Below are positions 10,671 to 20,443 of a stretch of 64,000 nt of DNA, piece by piece. Under the pieces are notes generated by a model. It made no database searches. It was not told the DNA's origin and saw only the letters and a list, made by a program, of their open reading frames with translations. The stretch covers positions 2,232,001-2,296,000 of the forward strand of contig NC_021741.1 of the NCBI RefSeq assembly GCF_000422085.1. The letters are read 5' to 3'. The DNA is from Serratia liquefaciens ATCC 27592 (GTDB lineage Bacteria > Pseudomonadota > Gammaproteobacteria > Enterobacterales > Enterobacteriaceae). A program made the translations under genes and the position numbers. Every line of letters starts with the position of its first letter. The stretch's first letter is position 1.

Positions 10671-11175
10671 ACATCTCAAGTTGGCTGCGCTTTATTGTTG
10701 TTATCCATTCTTAGGGGCTGGAATCCACCTAAATCCCAGGTAGCATGAATTTCCTAAAAATCAAGGTGGGCATTTTTTCGCATTTTCAATGCAAAGAATA
10801 ACGTACGGAATTGATGTGTTATTAAATTTAATCAGTTGGCGATAGGCTTGCGCTTGTGCAGGTTTCATGCTTAATTGATATTTAGATGTGTTTAAGAATT
10901 TCTTTAATGAAAACAATGACAATAAGTTAAATTTTTAGAGTGAATATACCACTTAACCTAAATACACCTTAAATTCAGCGAAGTGATGGCAATTTTGCCA
11001 TAAGCCAAATTGGTTCTGACTCTGCGCCAAGTGGACGCAACATAGCTTTAATCTATCAATTAAATGATAAGTTATCACTAATTGCATTGATATTTCCGAT
11101 TAATCTCAGAGGGATTGATCGATAAAATATATTGATATACGATGAGATGCTCGCCATTCAGCCTGTGGCATTGAA
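10671..11175. other. AT-rich gap before ydiV
   Basis: About 500 AT-rich bases between the lplA terminator and ydiV. The gap must contain the ydiV promoter, but I could not pick out one convincing site or any coding sequence. Confidence 0.5.
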
Positions 11176-11913
11176 ATGAAAATACAATTCGAAGCTGACT
11201 TTATTAGTAGCTATGTTTTTCAACCTGTTTACTCAATGGAGGGCAGGCTGTTAGCGGTGGAAATTCTGAACCGCTTTAATAGTCTGGACGGTGATTTGGC
11301 TATGCCGGCTGACATTGGGATTAATTTACTGACCGCTGAGCAAAAGATTGAGTTATTTAATGAGCAATTGAAATTGGCAGAACAGAATGCATCCTGGTTT
11401 GTCGAAAACGACGTTTTGTTGACGTTAAATATTGAAGAAACCCTGGTCGATTTGATACTCGCTGACGGTCAACTCTGTGATCGTATCAGGCAGTGGTCAT
11501 TTATTGCCTTTGAAATCAGTGAGGGTTTTCCGAATCTTTCGGCCGGCAAAAACAATGAGAAAATCCTCCGGCTTAGCGAGTTGTTTTCGCTGTGGTTGGA
11601 TGATTTCGGTTCCGGTCAGGCGACCCTGACCGCCTTGTATGATGGGTTATTCGACTACGTGAAGATCGACAAACGTTTTTACTGGCAGTTGTTTACCCAT
11701 CAGGGATATGACGTGGTCATTGACTCGTTATTAAAGAATATCAATCTACTGTGTAAGGGGGTAATCGTCGGAGGAATTGAGAAGAGGGAATATTTTAATA
11801 AGCTCAGACACGCCGGGGTTTTTGGCCTACAAGGTTTTTTATGGCCTAGCGTTGGTGTGGATAATCTGACAGCGTTACGGGTAACACCCGATGAGTTCAA
11901 TAACAATAATTGA
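11176..11913 (+). CDS. ydiV: YdiV-like EAL-domain protein
   Basis: 245-residue stand-alone EAL domain. In E. coli and Salmonella YdiV (RflP) binds FlhD and directs FlhDC to ClpXP, repressing flagella, and has lost phosphodiesterase activity. Identity rests on position (nlpC-ydiV-selO order) and on shared segments such as LFNEQL, GLFDYVKIDKRF and LQGFLWP. This copy keeps more catalytic-type residues than I recall for E. coli: EILNR (Glu29), LNIEE, FEISEG, LDDFGSG and KID. The first glutamate of the EGVE motif is glycine (VGGIEK), so enzyme activity is doubtful. No sensory domain or membrane segment is present. Confidence 0.85.
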   Translation: MKIQFEADFISSYVFQPVYSMEGRLLAVEILNRFNSLDGDLAMPADIGINLLTAEQKIELFNEQLKLAEQNASWFVENDVLLTLNIEETLVDLILADGQLCDRIRQWSFIAFEISEGFPNLSAGKNNEKILRLSELFSLWLDDFGSGQATLTALYDGLFDYVKIDKRFYWQLFTHQGYDVVIDSLLKNINLLCKGVIVGGIEKREYFNKLRHAGVFGLQGFLWPSVGVDNLTALRVTPDEFNNNN

Positions 11914-11939
11914 GAGTACTACACACAACGGAGCCAATA

Positions 11940-12059
11940 ATGGACTGGATGATGTTTACCGTGATTCCTGTGCTGTTATTCATTATGATTTTTTCGCTGA
12001 ACGCGTATTTTTCCTCTCAGCGTAAAAAGGTCTTAAAGCCGTATCGGCATAAACGCTGA
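11940..12059 (+). CDS. 39-residue single-pass membrane protein, unnamed
   Basis: ATG at 11940 with GGAG (11930-11933) six bases upstream; stop TGA at 12057-12059. The product has one hydrophobic segment (about residues 6-24, from FTVIPVLLF to the AYF turn) and a basic tail ([14 protein letters not shown]), so the C-terminus probably faces the cytoplasm. It lies 26 bases after ydiV and may be co-transcribed. A hairpin follows at 12065-12091. I do not recognise a family. A good ribosome site, the membrane-plus-basic-tail design and the tight spacing argue it is real. Confidence 0.7.
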   Translation: MDWMMFTVIPVLLFIMIFSLNAYFSSQRKKVLKPYRHKR

Positions 12060-12064
12060 TCCCC

Positions 12065-12091
12065 GCATCTGCCCAGGTATCAGGCAGATGC
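12065..12091 (+). terminator. hairpin between the small membrane gene and selO
   Basis: GCATCTGCC (12065-12073) pairs perfectly with GGCAGATGC (12083-12091) around a nine-base loop. There is no real T run, so this could be a Rho-dependent end or an mRNA stabiliser rather than a classic terminator. Confidence 0.55.
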
Positions 12092-12159
12092 GTTCTCCCT
12101 GCATTTCCTCTGTGTTAATCGCCCCGTTCAAGCTCTACACTAGGTGCAACGGAGGGCCT

Positions 12160-13602
12160 ATGCCGCAGTTTGAAAACGCTTACCAACATCAGTTAGCCGG
12201 TTTTTATACCGAATTGAAACCCACTCCGCTGAAAGGCGCTCGTTTGCTGTATCACAGTGAACCGCTGGCACGCGAACTGGGGCTGGACGAAAGCTGGTTT
12301 ACCCAGGACAAAACCCCGATTTGGGCGGGTGAGAAACTGCTGCCGGGCATGCGACCGTTGGCGCAGGTTTACAGTGGCCATCAGTTCGGCGTTTGGGCTG
12401 GGCAGTTGGGGGATGGCCGGGGCATTTTGCTGGGTGAACAACGCCTGGCGGACGGCCGTAGCATGGACTGGCACCTGAAAGGGGCGGGGTTGACGCCTTA
12501 TTCACGCATGGGCGACGGCCGTGCGGTACTGCGTTCGGCGATCCGTGAGTTCCTCGCCTCCGAGGCACTGCACCATCTGGGCATTCCAACCACCCGTGCG
12601 CTGACCATTGTGACCAGTGAAGAGCCGGTTTACCGTGAGCAACCTGAGCGTGGAGCGATGTTGCTACGCGTAGCGGAAAGCCACGTGCGTTTCGGCCACT
12701 TTGAGCATTTTTATTACCGTAAGCAGCCGGAACAGGTGCAGCAATTGGCCGATTTTGTCATTGCCCGTCACTGGCCGCAGTTGCAAGATCAGGCGGAGGG
12801 CTACTTACTGTGGTTTACCGACGTTGTCGAACGCACTGCACGGCTCATCGCCCATTGGCAGACCGTCGGTTTCGCTCACGGCGTAATGAACACCGATAAC
12901 ATGTCGATTCTGGGGCTTACCATCGACTATGGCCCTTATGGCTTCCTCGACGACTACAAGCCCGACTATATTTGCAACCACTCTGATCATCAGGGGCGCT
13001 ATGCCTTCGATAATCAACCGGCGGTGGCGCTGTGGAACCTCCATCGGCTGGCACAGACCCTGTCCGGGCTGATGAGTACCGAACAGCTGCAGCAGGCGCT
13101 GGCGGCCTATGAACCGGCCCTGATGCGCGCTTACGGGGAACAGATGCGTGCCAAGCTCGGCTTCTTCACCCAATCGCAACAGGATAACGATTTGCTCACC
13201 GGGTTGCTGAGCCTGATGGCGCAAGAAGGCCGGGACTATAGCCGAACTTTCCGCTTGTTAAGTCATACCGAACAGCAACAGGCGCAGTCGCCGCTGCGTG
13301 ATGAATTTATCGATCGCGCTGCGTTCGACGGTTGGTACCAACAATACCGCCAGCGCTTGCAGCAAGAACAGGTGAGCGACGCTGAGCGTCAACAGGCGAT
13401 GAAGGCGGTGAACCCGAAGCTGATCCTGCGCAACTATCTGGCGCAGCAGGCGATTGAAAGTGCCGAACGGGATGATGTCAGCAAACTGGCGCGCCTGCAT
13501 CAGGCTTTGTTGACGCCGTTTGCTGACGCGCCGGAATATGACGATCTCGCCGCATTGCCGCCGGATTGGGGCAAGCATCTGGAGATATCCTGCTCGAGTT
13601 AG
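12160..13602 (+). CDS. selO: SelO (YdiU), pseudokinase protein AMPylase
   Basis: Transfers AMP from ATP to protein hydroxyls through a kinase fold with flipped ATP; linked to redox homeostasis in E. coli. The start at 12160 ([12 protein letters not shown]) has GGAGGG at 12151-12156 and gives 480 residues, close to the E. coli length. Upstream ATGs at 12088 and nearby lack family sequence. The [20 protein letters not shown] nucleotide-binding region is near residues 104-125, the metal-site stretch [10 protein letters not shown] near 245, and the C-terminus ends in the conserved CSS. In E. coli the neighbour is ydiE; here it is the haem operon that contains the hemP/ydiE gene. Confidence 0.94.
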   Translation: MPQFENAYQHQLAGFYTELKPTPLKGARLLYHSEPLARELGLDESWFTQDKTPIWAGEKLLPGMRPLAQVYSGHQFGVWAGQLGDGRGILLGEQRLADGRSMDWHLKGAGLTPYSRMGDGRAVLRSAIREFLASEALHHLGIPTTRALTIVTSEEPVYREQPERGAMLLRVAESHVRFGHFEHFYYRKQPEQVQQLADFVIARHWPQLQDQAEGYLLWFTDVVERTARLIAHWQTVGFAHGVMNTDNMSILGLTIDYGPYGFLDDYKPDYICNHSDHQGRYAFDNQPAVALWNLHRLAQTLSGLMSTEQLQQALAAYEPALMRAYGEQMRAKLGFFTQSQQDNDLLTGLLSLMAQEGRDYSRTFRLLSHTEQQQAQSPLRDEFIDRAAFDGWYQQYRQRLQQEQVSDAERQQAMKAVNPKLILRNYLAQQAIESAERDDVSKLARLHQALLTPFADAPEYDDLAALPPDWGKHLEISCSS

Positions 13603-13624
13603 AGGCACTGAAATGAAAGGATGA

Positions 13625-13648
13625 CGGGCGCGGCGGGTACCGCGCCCG
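13625..13648. terminator. hairpin between convergent selO and hmuV
   Basis: CGGGCGCGG (13625-13633) pairs with CCGCGCCCG (13640-13648). There is no long T run on either side. It lies in the 55-base gap where the two operons converge. Confidence 0.55.
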
Positions 13649-13657
13649 GTACTGCCG

Positions 13658-14443
13658 CTACTGGCGCAAATACACCTGCGGTAACGCCACTTCCGGGTGA
13701 TGTACTACCCCCAAATCTGCCTGATACCAGCGGGTGAGTATTTCCGCCTGCAACACCTCCTGCGGCGTACCCGAGGCGACCAATTGCCCCTGATGCAGCA
13801 ATAAAATGCGGTCGGCATACAGCGCGGCCAGGTTGAGGTCATGCAGCACGCAGCACACCGCGATCGGCTGTTGGCGCGTAAGCGTGCGCAGCAACCTCAG
13901 CGTATGTTGCTGGTGGTAGAGATCCAGTGCCGAAGTCGGTTCGTCAAGGAACAGCCAGGACGGGGTGGGCTGTGGCTGCCAAAGTTGCGCCAGCACGCGG
14001 GCCAGCTGTACCCGTTGCTGCTCGCCGCCGGAAAGCTGGCGATAATCGCGTTGGGCCAGTTCAAGGCAGTCGGTTTGCGCCATCACCTGTTGCACCGCAT
14101 GCCGTGCATCGCGTTTGCCGTGCGGTGCCCGTCCCATGCTGACCACTTCCTCCACGGTAAAAGGAAAGGCCAAATCACTGTGTTGACGCATCACCGCGCG
14201 TACCTTCGCCAATTGCTGCGGTTGCCACTGCTCTAACGGTCGTCCCAGCAGCTGACATTCGCCGCAACCCGGAGCCAGATAGCCAGTTAACAAACGCAAC
14301 AACGTAGACTTACCTGCGCCGTTTGGCCCGATTATTGCCACCATTTCGCCGCTGGCGATACTGAGCGAAACGTCGTTTATCAGCCGACGTGAACCCAGGC
14401 TGTAACGCAATTGCTGCGCCGTCAGGCTTGAGGAGTTATCCAC
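13658..14443 (-). CDS. hmuV: HmuV, ATPase of the haemin ABC importer
   Basis: Cytoplasmic ATPase that drives haem import through HmuU. Walker A is GPNGAGKST near residue 39, the signature [12 protein letters not shown] near 140, and Walker [13 protein letters not shown] near 165. No ATG fits. Two GTG codons in frame are possible, at 14449 and 14443; GGGAG lies one base before the first but seven bases before the second, so I chose 14443 (261 residues). It overlaps the end of hmuU by eight bases and is the last gene of the operon. hemV is the equivalent name in Yersinia enterocolitica. Confidence 0.92.
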   Translation of the reverse strand: MDNSSSLTAQQLRYSLGSRRLINDVSLSIASGEMVAIIGPNGAGKSTLLRLLTGYLAPGCGECQLLGRPLEQWQPQQLAKVRAVMRQHSDLAFPFTVEEVVSMGRAPHGKRDARHAVQQVMAQTDCLELAQRDYRQLSGGEQQRVQLARVLAQLWQPQPTPSWLFLDEPTSALDLYHQQHTLRLLRTLTRQQPIAVCCVLHDLNLAALYADRILLLHQGQLVASGTPQEVLQAEILTRWYQADLGVVHHPEVALPQVYLRQ

Positions 14444-15440
14444 CCACACGCTCCCGCTGGCGCATCACCAGCCATAAGAAGTAAGGCCCGCCGATCAGGC
14501 TGGTCATCAACCCGACCGGCATTTCCGCCGGTGCTACCAGGGTGCGTGCCAGCGTATCGCTGACCAACAGCAGGCAGGCACCGCCCAACGCGGAGCAGGG
14601 CAACAGCCAGCGGTGGTCGCCGCCGAGGCGCATGCGTACCAGGTGCGGCACCACCAGACCGATAAAGCCAATCACGCCGCTCATCGCCACCGAAGCGCCA
14701 ATCAACAAGGCGCTAAGCAACAGCAGTTGCAGCTTGGTGCGCTGGACGTTGACCCCGAGGTAATGTGCTTCTTCGTCCCCCAGTTGCAACAGATTCAGGC
14801 GACGCGCCTGTAACAGGGTCAGTAAGGTGGTCGGCAGGATCAGCGAAGCGCATACCACCAGCGTCGGCCATTGCGACTGGCTAAGGCTGCCCATCATCCA
14901 CAGCGAGAACTGACGCAACTGTTGGTCGTTGCTGAGGTAAGACAGCACGCCAATCGCCGCCATGCACAGGGCGTTGATGGCAATCCCCGCCAGCAGCAGG
15001 CGCGACAGGCTGCCGTGGCCACTGCGGCTGATACCGTAGATCAACAGCGACACCAGCATGCTGCCGAGGAATGCCGCCAGCATATGGCCATACAGGGCAA
15101 TCACCGGAGGCAACGCCAGAGGCATCACGATAATCAGCGCAACAAACAGCGCGCCGCCGCTGCTGATGCCCAGCAGGCTCGGGTCAGCCAACGGGTTGCG
15201 AAACAACCCTTGCATCACGGCACCAGATACCGCTAATGCACAGCCGATCACCACCGCCAGCAGTACGCGCGGCAGACGGATGTTTAGCCAGATATGCCAG
15301 GCAGTGTCGCTGAACGGCTGTTGCCACAGAGTGCGAAACGACAGGGTCAATGCCCCCATATTGGCGGCACCCAGCGCCAGCAGCGCCAGTAACACCAGCA
15401 GGCCGGCAATCGCCACGCGTGGGGAAGTGCGACTGCGCAT
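14436..15440 (-). CDS. hmuU: HmuU, haemin ABC importer permease
   Basis: FecCD/BtuC-type inner-membrane permease of 334 residues with about ten hydrophobic helices. It forms the haem channel with HmuV and receives haem from HmuT. Recognisable segments are [20 protein letters not shown] near residue 54 and [15 protein letters not shown] near 255. Its ATG shares one base with the hmuT stop, consistent with coupled translation. Confidence 0.94.
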   Translation of the reverse strand: MRSRTSPRVAIAGLLVLLALLALGAANMGALTLSFRTLWQQPFSDTAWHIWLNIRLPRVLLAVVIGCALAVSGAVMQGLFRNPLADPSLLGISSGGALFVALIIVMPLALPPVIALYGHMLAAFLGSMLVSLLIYGISRSGHGSLSRLLLAGIAINALCMAAIGVLSYLSNDQQLRQFSLWMMGSLSQSQWPTLVVCASLILPTTLLTLLQARRLNLLQLGDEEAHYLGVNVQRTKLQLLLLSALLIGASVAMSGVIGFIGLVVPHLVRMRLGGDHRWLLPCSALGGACLLLVSDTLARTLVAPAEMPVGLMTSLIGGPYFLWLVMRQRERVGG

Positions 15441-16270
15441 TACTTTTGCTCCGCCGCGTGGCGTAGTTTGGCCAACGCCGCCGGCGTTTCCAGCCCAAAG
15501 CCCAGCAGCGCCATATCGTCAACCACCAGCACGCGGTGGTTTTTCCCCGCTGGCGTGAGCGCGACGCCCGGCAAGTTCCACAATTGTTGTTGGCCACCGA
15601 GCGTTTTTATGCCGTCAGTGGTGACCAACAGCAAATCGGGCGCGCTGGCGATCACGCCTTCTTGTGACAGGGGACGATAGCGACTGAATCCCTGCATCGC
15701 ATTCTTCAAACCGGCTGCCGTGATGACCGCGTCGGCGGCGGTGTGTTGCCCGGCGGCCATCGGCGTAATCCCCCCGTGGCTCATGACGAACAGGACCTTG
15801 ACCGGCAGAGCATCGGTTTTCACCGCCGCCAGCTGTTGCTGATACCGTTCGCTCAGCTTTTTGCCTTGCTCGGTACGCTGCAACGCATTGGCGATCACCT
15901 CGATTTTCTCCGGCACGCTTTGCAACGTGGTATCGCCCGGAATGCGTACGACCTTAACGCCGCTTTCTTCCAGCTGTTTGAGCACCAGCGCCGGTTCGGC
16001 CAGTTCGGTCGTCAGCACCAGCGAAGGTTTCAACGCCAGAATACCTTCGGCATTAAGCTGACGCATGTAGCCGACATCCGGCAGCTTTTTGACGGCTTCT
16101 GGTTGCAGACTGGTACTGTCGCGCGCAATCACTTCATCGCCCGCGCCGAGTGCGAAGGCAATTTCGGTGACGTCACCGCCTATCGAGACAATACGTTCCG
16201 CCGCCGCAGCGGAGAAGGGTAACGCCAGCGCAATGCACAACGCCAGGCGACGGGTCAATGAGGGTTTCAT
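15440..16270 (-). CDS. hmuT: HmuT, periplasmic haemin-binding protein
   Basis: Substrate-binding protein of the haem importer, 276 residues. A signal peptide covers about residues 1-24 (basic MKPSLTRR, hydrophobic core, then [12 protein letters not shown]). The Fe/haem-binding fold shows [19 protein letters not shown] at the mature start and the [10 protein letters not shown] stretch, where YersInia HmuT has a haem-liganding tyrosine; here that position needs alignment. It overlaps hmuS by ATGA. Confidence 0.93.
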   Translation of the reverse strand: MKPSLTRRLALCIALALPFSAAAAERIVSIGGDVTEIAFALGAGDEVIARDSTSLQPEAVKKLPDVGYMRQLNAEGILALKPSLVLTTELAEPALVLKQLEESGVKVVRIPGDTTLQSVPEKIEVIANALQRTEQGKKLSERYQQQLAAVKTDALPVKVLFVMSHGGITPMAAGQHTAADAVITAAGLKNAMQGFSRYRPLSQEGVIASAPDLLLVTTDGIKTLGGQQQLWNLPGVALTPAGKNHRVLVVDDMALLGFGLETPAALAKLRHAAEQK

Positions 16271-17301
16271 GCGGCAATGTCCTTGGGTTCAAGCGCGGCA
16301 ACCTGCTCACGCCACTGGGTTTGTTCCGGCTGGCCTTCGGTACGCTGGCCGTAAAGCTGGGCGATTTGCGTGCCGTCCGCGGCAAACAGCTCCAGGCTGG
16401 TGACAAAGCCGTCTTTGGTTGGCTTGCGGGTGATCCAGCTTTCGGCAATTGCGTCTTCGATCAGGTGCAGGGTGAAACGACGGTTAAACACGTTAATCCA
16501 GCCTTCCTGCGGCATCAGACGCTCGATCTGACCGGTGAAGATCTGCACGCAGCCACGGTTGCCGACAAAAATCATGATTTCGTTTTGCAGACCCAACGCT
16601 GCGTTGAGCAATTGGGACAGGGCGCTGTTATCCACCCGGTAAGCCAAATCGTTGCCGACGGCCTTGAAGGCCTGCTGACGCGTCAGCTTATTGCGGCTTA
16701 ACAACTGGAAGAACTGGTGAACATCGGTCATTTCACGCCATTCGCGGTCGATCTTTTCGTTGTCCGGTGCGGCGTTACTGACGGTGGCGTCCGGGGCTTT
16801 CAGTGCCAACGCCGGGTTTTCTGCACTCAGGTGGCGTTCCACCAGCGCCATCCAGGCTGCCAGGTCGGTTTCGTCGGTGGTGTACACCTTATGCAACGCA
16901 TCACCCTGATGATCGAAGAACTGAATGCTGTGACGCACACCGCGCTTGTTGGTTTCGCTCATGGCGAAGGCGCTGGCCCACTGGTTGAGGAACAGCCGCA
17001 AATCCAATTCGCGTGGGTTGAGGATCAGCCCCGCGTGGCCGTTCAGATGCTGGTTGAGGTAGCGCCCCATCTGCTCGTGCACCGCGTAGCTGTTACGGGT
17101 GATGGATTTGGTGACGCCAACCTGCTCCAGCTCGGTCAGCAGAGTGCGGGCATCGGCCTGCAGACGACGAGTATCCTGACCGACGCGAGCATGGGTCAGT
17201 TCCGCTTCGCTAACGCCAAGCAGCTCGGCCAGATCGCGCGCGTATTTGCCTGGGTTATCAATTTTTGCCTGCTGGTAGCGTTGGTAGAGGGTATTGCTCA
17301 T
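16267..17301 (-). CDS. hmuS: HmuS (HemS), haem-degrading or haem-handling factor
   Basis: 344-residue cytoplasmic protein of the HemS/ChuX/HmuS family that binds imported haem and supports its breakdown. Two repeated halves are visible, the first around [14 protein letters not shown] and the second around the [15 protein letters not shown] region; the duplicated fold and length fit the family. It lies between hmuR and hmuT. The 63-base gap from hmuR contains a strong hairpin (17329-17353), which may separate receptor and transporter expression levels. Confidence 0.93.
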   Translation of the reverse strand: MSNTLYQRYQQAKIDNPGKYARDLAELLGVSEAELTHARVGQDTRRLQADARTLLTELEQVGVTKSITRNSYAVHEQMGRYLNQHLNGHAGLILNPRELDLRLFLNQWASAFAMSETNKRGVRHSIQFFDHQGDALHKVYTTDETDLAAWMALVERHLSAENPALALKAPDATVSNAAPDNEKIDREWREMTDVHQFFQLLSRNKLTRQQAFKAVGNDLAYRVDNSALSQLLNAALGLQNEIMIFVGNRGCVQIFTGQIERLMPQEGWINVFNRRFTLHLIEDAIAESWITRKPTKDGFVTSLELFAADGTQIAQLYGQRTEGQPEQTQWREQVAALEPKDIAA

Positions 17302-17328
17302 TGATAGTTCTCCTGTGAGAGGTGCAAT

Positions 17329-17353
17329 CGGCGGGCATTCGGGTTGCCCGCCG
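17329..17353 (-). other. hairpin between hmuR and hmuS
   Basis: CGGCGGGCA (17329-17337) pairs perfectly with TGCCCGCCG (17345-17353) around a seven-base loop. On the minus strand it follows the hmuR stop by 11 bases and has no T run, so it is more likely an mRNA-stabilising or attenuating element than a terminator. Confidence 0.65.
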
Positions 17354-17364
17354 GATTCAAAACG

Positions 17365-19407
17365 TTACCACTGGTAGCTGACCAACAGTTTGGCGTTGCG
17401 GCCATCCTGCGGAATGCCCTGCGGCGAGTAGTATTCTTTGTCGAAGGCGTTGCCCAGCACCACGGTGGTGGTAACGCCCTGCAGACGATCGCGGCCTTTA
17501 TAGCTCAGGTAGAAATCATTGACGCCGTAGCCGCCTTGCTCGGCGGTGCCGGTTTTCACATGTGTGGAGCGCTCGGCGAAGGTAGCGACCCAGCCGGTAG
17601 ACAGGCCGGTTTCACCCAGCGGAACGTCCAACGAACTGGTGACGGTATCCGGGTTGATATCGCTCAGCCATTCACCGCTGTTGCCGTTCAATTCCCCGCT
17701 GCGCGACTTATCCTTGCCGCGCGTGCGGTTGTAAGCCAAATCCCAATTAAACCACTGGGTTTGATAACCCAGTGACGTATCCCAGCCCCAAATTTTAGCG
17801 CGTGAGATATTTTGCGACGAAGTCTGGGTCCGTGTGACGTACAGGCTAATGTAGTCCTTGGCGTCGGTATCGAAGTAGCTGGCTTTAAACTGCAGGTTAT
17901 CGCCGGCCATCAACAGATCGTCAAAGCGCAGGCCGAAACCGTACTCGGCGGTGCTGGTGGTTTCCGGTCTTAGATTCGGGTTGGGTACCCAATAGTTGCC
18001 GGGGAAGTGGCGAGAATCATTGTACATTTCACCCATGGTCGGCGCACGAAATGCCTGCGAGTAAGAACCGAACAGCATCAGCCAGTCGGTTGGTGAATAA
18101 GTCAGTGCACCACGAGATGACCACTTGTCGGCATCGACGTCGTTGTGGCCCTGGCTGCTACCTTTGTAGTTGTCGTAGCGAGTGCCGGCCAGTAGGGTGA
18201 CAGGAATATCACGCAGCGTGATTTCGTCCTGCATCCAGCCGGAAGCGAAGTTGATTTTCGCCTGTGGGAAGCTGGTGGTAGCGCCGCCAGGATGTTGTTT
18301 TTGCTGATAGCTTTCCGAGCCGTAGGTCAACAGATGCGAAGCAAAGCTGTCGGCAAACAGGCGGGTGCGGTTTTCCAGCTTGGCACCGTGAGTGGTTTGT
18401 TTGCGGAATTCGTCCGTGGAAGCCGCATTGTGAGCGTTGATTTTGACCTCAGAGGTATACAGCTTGACGTCGGCGTCCAGCCACTCCTGATCCAGGGGTT
18501 TTAATTTATAGCTCAATACCGCATCGCGCTGGATGGTGGAGCGGTTGGTCATCGGATTTCTGCTGGAGTAATCAGGATCCTGGGGATTTTTCGGTTCACG
18601 GGCGCTGTTATTGTAATAGCGCAAATCGCCGCTCAACGACTGGGCATCATCAATCTTCCAGGTGCCTTTGGCCAGCACATTGCTGATGGTCTCGTCGTTG
18701 GGCGCGTCAAAACCGTTGCCCTGACGCAAATCGCCAACGTCGCGGGTGCCGAATGACAGCAGGCCGTCGAGGTTGTCGGTCTTGCCATAGGCGCTGGCGC
18801 CCATACCCAGGCTGTGATCGCCACTGCCCGCTGTGCCGTAAACCCGGAACCCGGTGTCATGACCTGGCAGCAGCAGATCGGCGGCATCCACGGTTTCATA
18901 AGCAATTACGCCGCCCAGTGCGCCACTGCCGTAAAGCAGGGCCGAAGGGCCGCGTACCACTTCAATGCGTTTTACCAGTGCCGGATCCAGGAAGGTGGCG
19001 CCAAGATGACCGGTATCGGTGCCTTGACGGATACCGTCTACCAGTGTCAGTACGCCGTTTTTACCGTAGCCGCGCATGAAAACATCTTGGCCATTGGTAC
19101 GGCCGGTGCCATTGACGGTTATGCCCGGCACGCGGCGCAGCATGTCGGCGGCGCTGGTGGCGGTCTGGCTTTCAGGACTATTGCCTTCGATCACGGTGAC
19201 CATCATTGGCGCTTCAAAACTGCTGCGTGCATTGCCGGTGGCGGCAACGGTCAGGGTTTCGTCGTTAGCTTTGTCCGTTTTAGCCGACACATCGCTGGAA
19301 GAAGAAGCCGTGTGGTTGGTTTGTGCAAAAGTCACCGTCGGCAGAGCGCAGGCAATCGCCAGACTCAATGCGGATAAACGCAGCCGGGTGTAAGGGATCA
19401 GAGGCAT
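17365..19407 (-). CDS. hmuR: HmuR (HemR), TonB-dependent haem receptor
   Basis: Outer-membrane receptor of 680 residues for haem and haem proteins. A signal peptide ends near residue 29 (TVTFAQ). A TonB-box-like stretch DETLTVAA follows near residue 49. The plug domain contains TSAADMLRRVPGITVNG and the barrel ends in an aromatic residue (SYQW). The haem-receptor signature is clear: FRAP near residue 452 and NPNL near 475, with an intervening histidine (DSRHFPG). The gene lies 93 bases after hemP and is probably expressed from the same Fur-controlled promoter. Confidence 0.96.
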   Translation of the reverse strand: MPLIPYTRLRLSALSLAIACALPTVTFAQTNHTASSSSDVSAKTDKANDETLTVAATGNARSSFEAPMMVTVIEGNSPESQTATSAADMLRRVPGITVNGTGRTNGQDVFMRGYGKNGVLTLVDGIRQGTDTGHLGATFLDPALVKRIEVVRGPSALLYGSGALGGVIAYETVDAADLLLPGHDTGFRVYGTAGSGDHSLGMGASAYGKTDNLDGLLSFGTRDVGDLRQGNGFDAPNDETISNVLAKGTWKIDDAQSLSGDLRYYNNSAREPKNPQDPDYSSRNPMTNRSTIQRDAVLSYKLKPLDQEWLDADVKLYTSEVKINAHNAASTDEFRKQTTHGAKLENRTRLFADSFASHLLTYGSESYQQKQHPGGATTSFPQAKINFASGWMQDEITLRDIPVTLLAGTRYDNYKGSSQGHNDVDADKWSSRGALTYSPTDWLMLFGSYSQAFRAPTMGEMYNDSRHFPGNYWVPNPNLRPETTSTAEYGFGLRFDDLLMAGDNLQFKASYFDTDAKDYISLYVTRTQTSSQNISRAKIWGWDTSLGYQTQWFNWDLAYNRTRGKDKSRSGELNGNSGEWLSDINPDTVTSSLDVPLGETGLSTGWVATFAERSTHVKTGTAEQGGYGVNDFYLSYKGRDRLQGVTTTVVLGNAFDKEYYSPQGIPQDGRNAKLLVSYQW

Positions 19408-19500
19408 GTCGCAACTCTCCGTATGTTTTTAACATATCAATAGATTTGCTGGCTGCCTGGATCAATATCGATCGGGGTGGCTGGCGTTGAGGGATGGGTG

Positions 19501-19692
19501 TTATTTGGTCAGGATCAATTTCCCGGCTTTGGTCTGCCGCAGCTGGTAGCGCTGGCCCTGATGGATGATGATTGCCACGCCGTCTGCATCAAGCAGCTGA
19601 GCGCTGTCGTAGCAGGGAGGCGAGGTCAGGCCACTCACCGCGGGGCTTACGGTTTTGGCAGGTAAGTCGTGATTGTGATTATCCATCGTCAT
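19501..19692 (-). CDS. hemP: HemP, small haem-uptake regulator (YdiE family)
   Basis: 63-residue protein with the HemP/YdiE core in its second half: DAQLL-type strand, then GQRYQLRQTKAGKLILTK at the C-terminus. In other bacteria HemP/HmuP promotes expression of the haem receptor gene. It is the first gene behind the Fur box at 19730-19748. Two ATGs are possible (19692 and 19686). In E. coli the homologue ydiE stands alone between selO (ydiU) and aroH, the same place where this whole haem operon sits. Confidence 0.9.
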   Translation of the reverse strand: MTMDNHNHDLPAKTVSPAVSGLTSPPCYDSAQLLDADGVAIIIHQGQRYQLRQTKAGKLILTK

Positions 19693-19729
19693 GTGTTTAT
19701 AAAACAGACCGTTAAATAGTAATTAATAT

Positions 19730-19748
19730 CAAAGTGAGAATCATTATC
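19730..19748 (-). promoter_or_regulatory. Fur box before hemP-hmuRSTUV
   Basis: 15 of 19 bases match the consensus Fur box; the right half reads AATCATTATC without error. It lies 38 bases upstream of the hemP start, where bound Fur would block the promoter in iron-rich cells. Confidence 0.85.
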
Positions 19749-19854
19749 ATGTGAACGAAAGGTTACATCAAGGAAAATTTTCTTACCGATGGAACCTTTT
19801 TGTAGGAAGGGAAGGTGACAGGGGCTGAAGGGGCTCAGCCCGTCTAAAACAAGG

Positions 19855-20340
19855 TTATTTCAGCAGGGTTTCAATGCGGTCGAACAGGCGCTCGGGTTTG
19901 GTGATCGGTGCGAAGCGTTTCACCCGTTGACCGTCGGCGGTCAGCAGGAATTTGGTGAAGTTCCATTTGATTCGCTGGCTGCCCAATACGCCCGGAGCAA
20001 GGCGTTTCAATTCATTGAACAGTGGATGCGCCCCAGGGCCATTGACCTCAACCTTGCTGAACAGCGGGAAGCTGACGCCGTAGTTCAGAGTGCAGAAGTT
20101 GGCGATCTCCAGGGGATTACCGGGCTCTTGCGAACCGAACTGATTGCAGGGAAAGCCCAGCACCATCAGCCCCCGTTCGCGGTAATACTGCCACAGGTTT
20201 TCCAGCCCACGGTATTGCGGCGTAAAACCGCATTTACTGGCGGTGTTAACCACCAGATAGGCTCGGGCGGGGAAATCCCCCAGCGTTTTGTGTTCCCCTT
20301 GCAGGGTGACGCAGGGGATGGATAACAGTGAGTGGATCAT
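19855..20340 (-). CDS. Second glutathione peroxidase-family protein
   Basis: 161-residue thiol peroxidase of the GPx family. The catalytic set is intact: Cys37 in ASKCGFT, Gln67 in CNQFG, and Trp126-Asn127 in WNFTKF. A second cysteine in NFCTLNYG (Cys83) is the expected resolving residue, so thioredoxin may be the reductant. No signal peptide is visible. It is a paralogue of btuE at the left edge of the window. It lies 103 bases after aroH on the same strand and could be read from aroH or its own promoter. I give no symbol because gpx-type names vary. Confidence 0.88.
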   Translation of the reverse strand: MIHSLLSIPCVTLQGEHKTLGDFPARAYLVVNTASKCGFTPQYRGLENLWQYYRERGLMVLGFPCNQFGSQEPGNPLEIANFCTLNYGVSFPLFSKVEVNGPGAHPLFNELKRLAPGVLGSQRIKWNFTKFLLTADGQRVKRFAPITKPERLFDRIETLLK

Positions 20341-20443
20341 GTCGAGGTTCCAAATCCTTTCCAGGGAGACTGCGAGAATTGCTAACAGTATAGATGAGCG
20401 GATGACAGGGGAAAAAGCCGGGACGGGCGCCCCGGCTTTGGCA

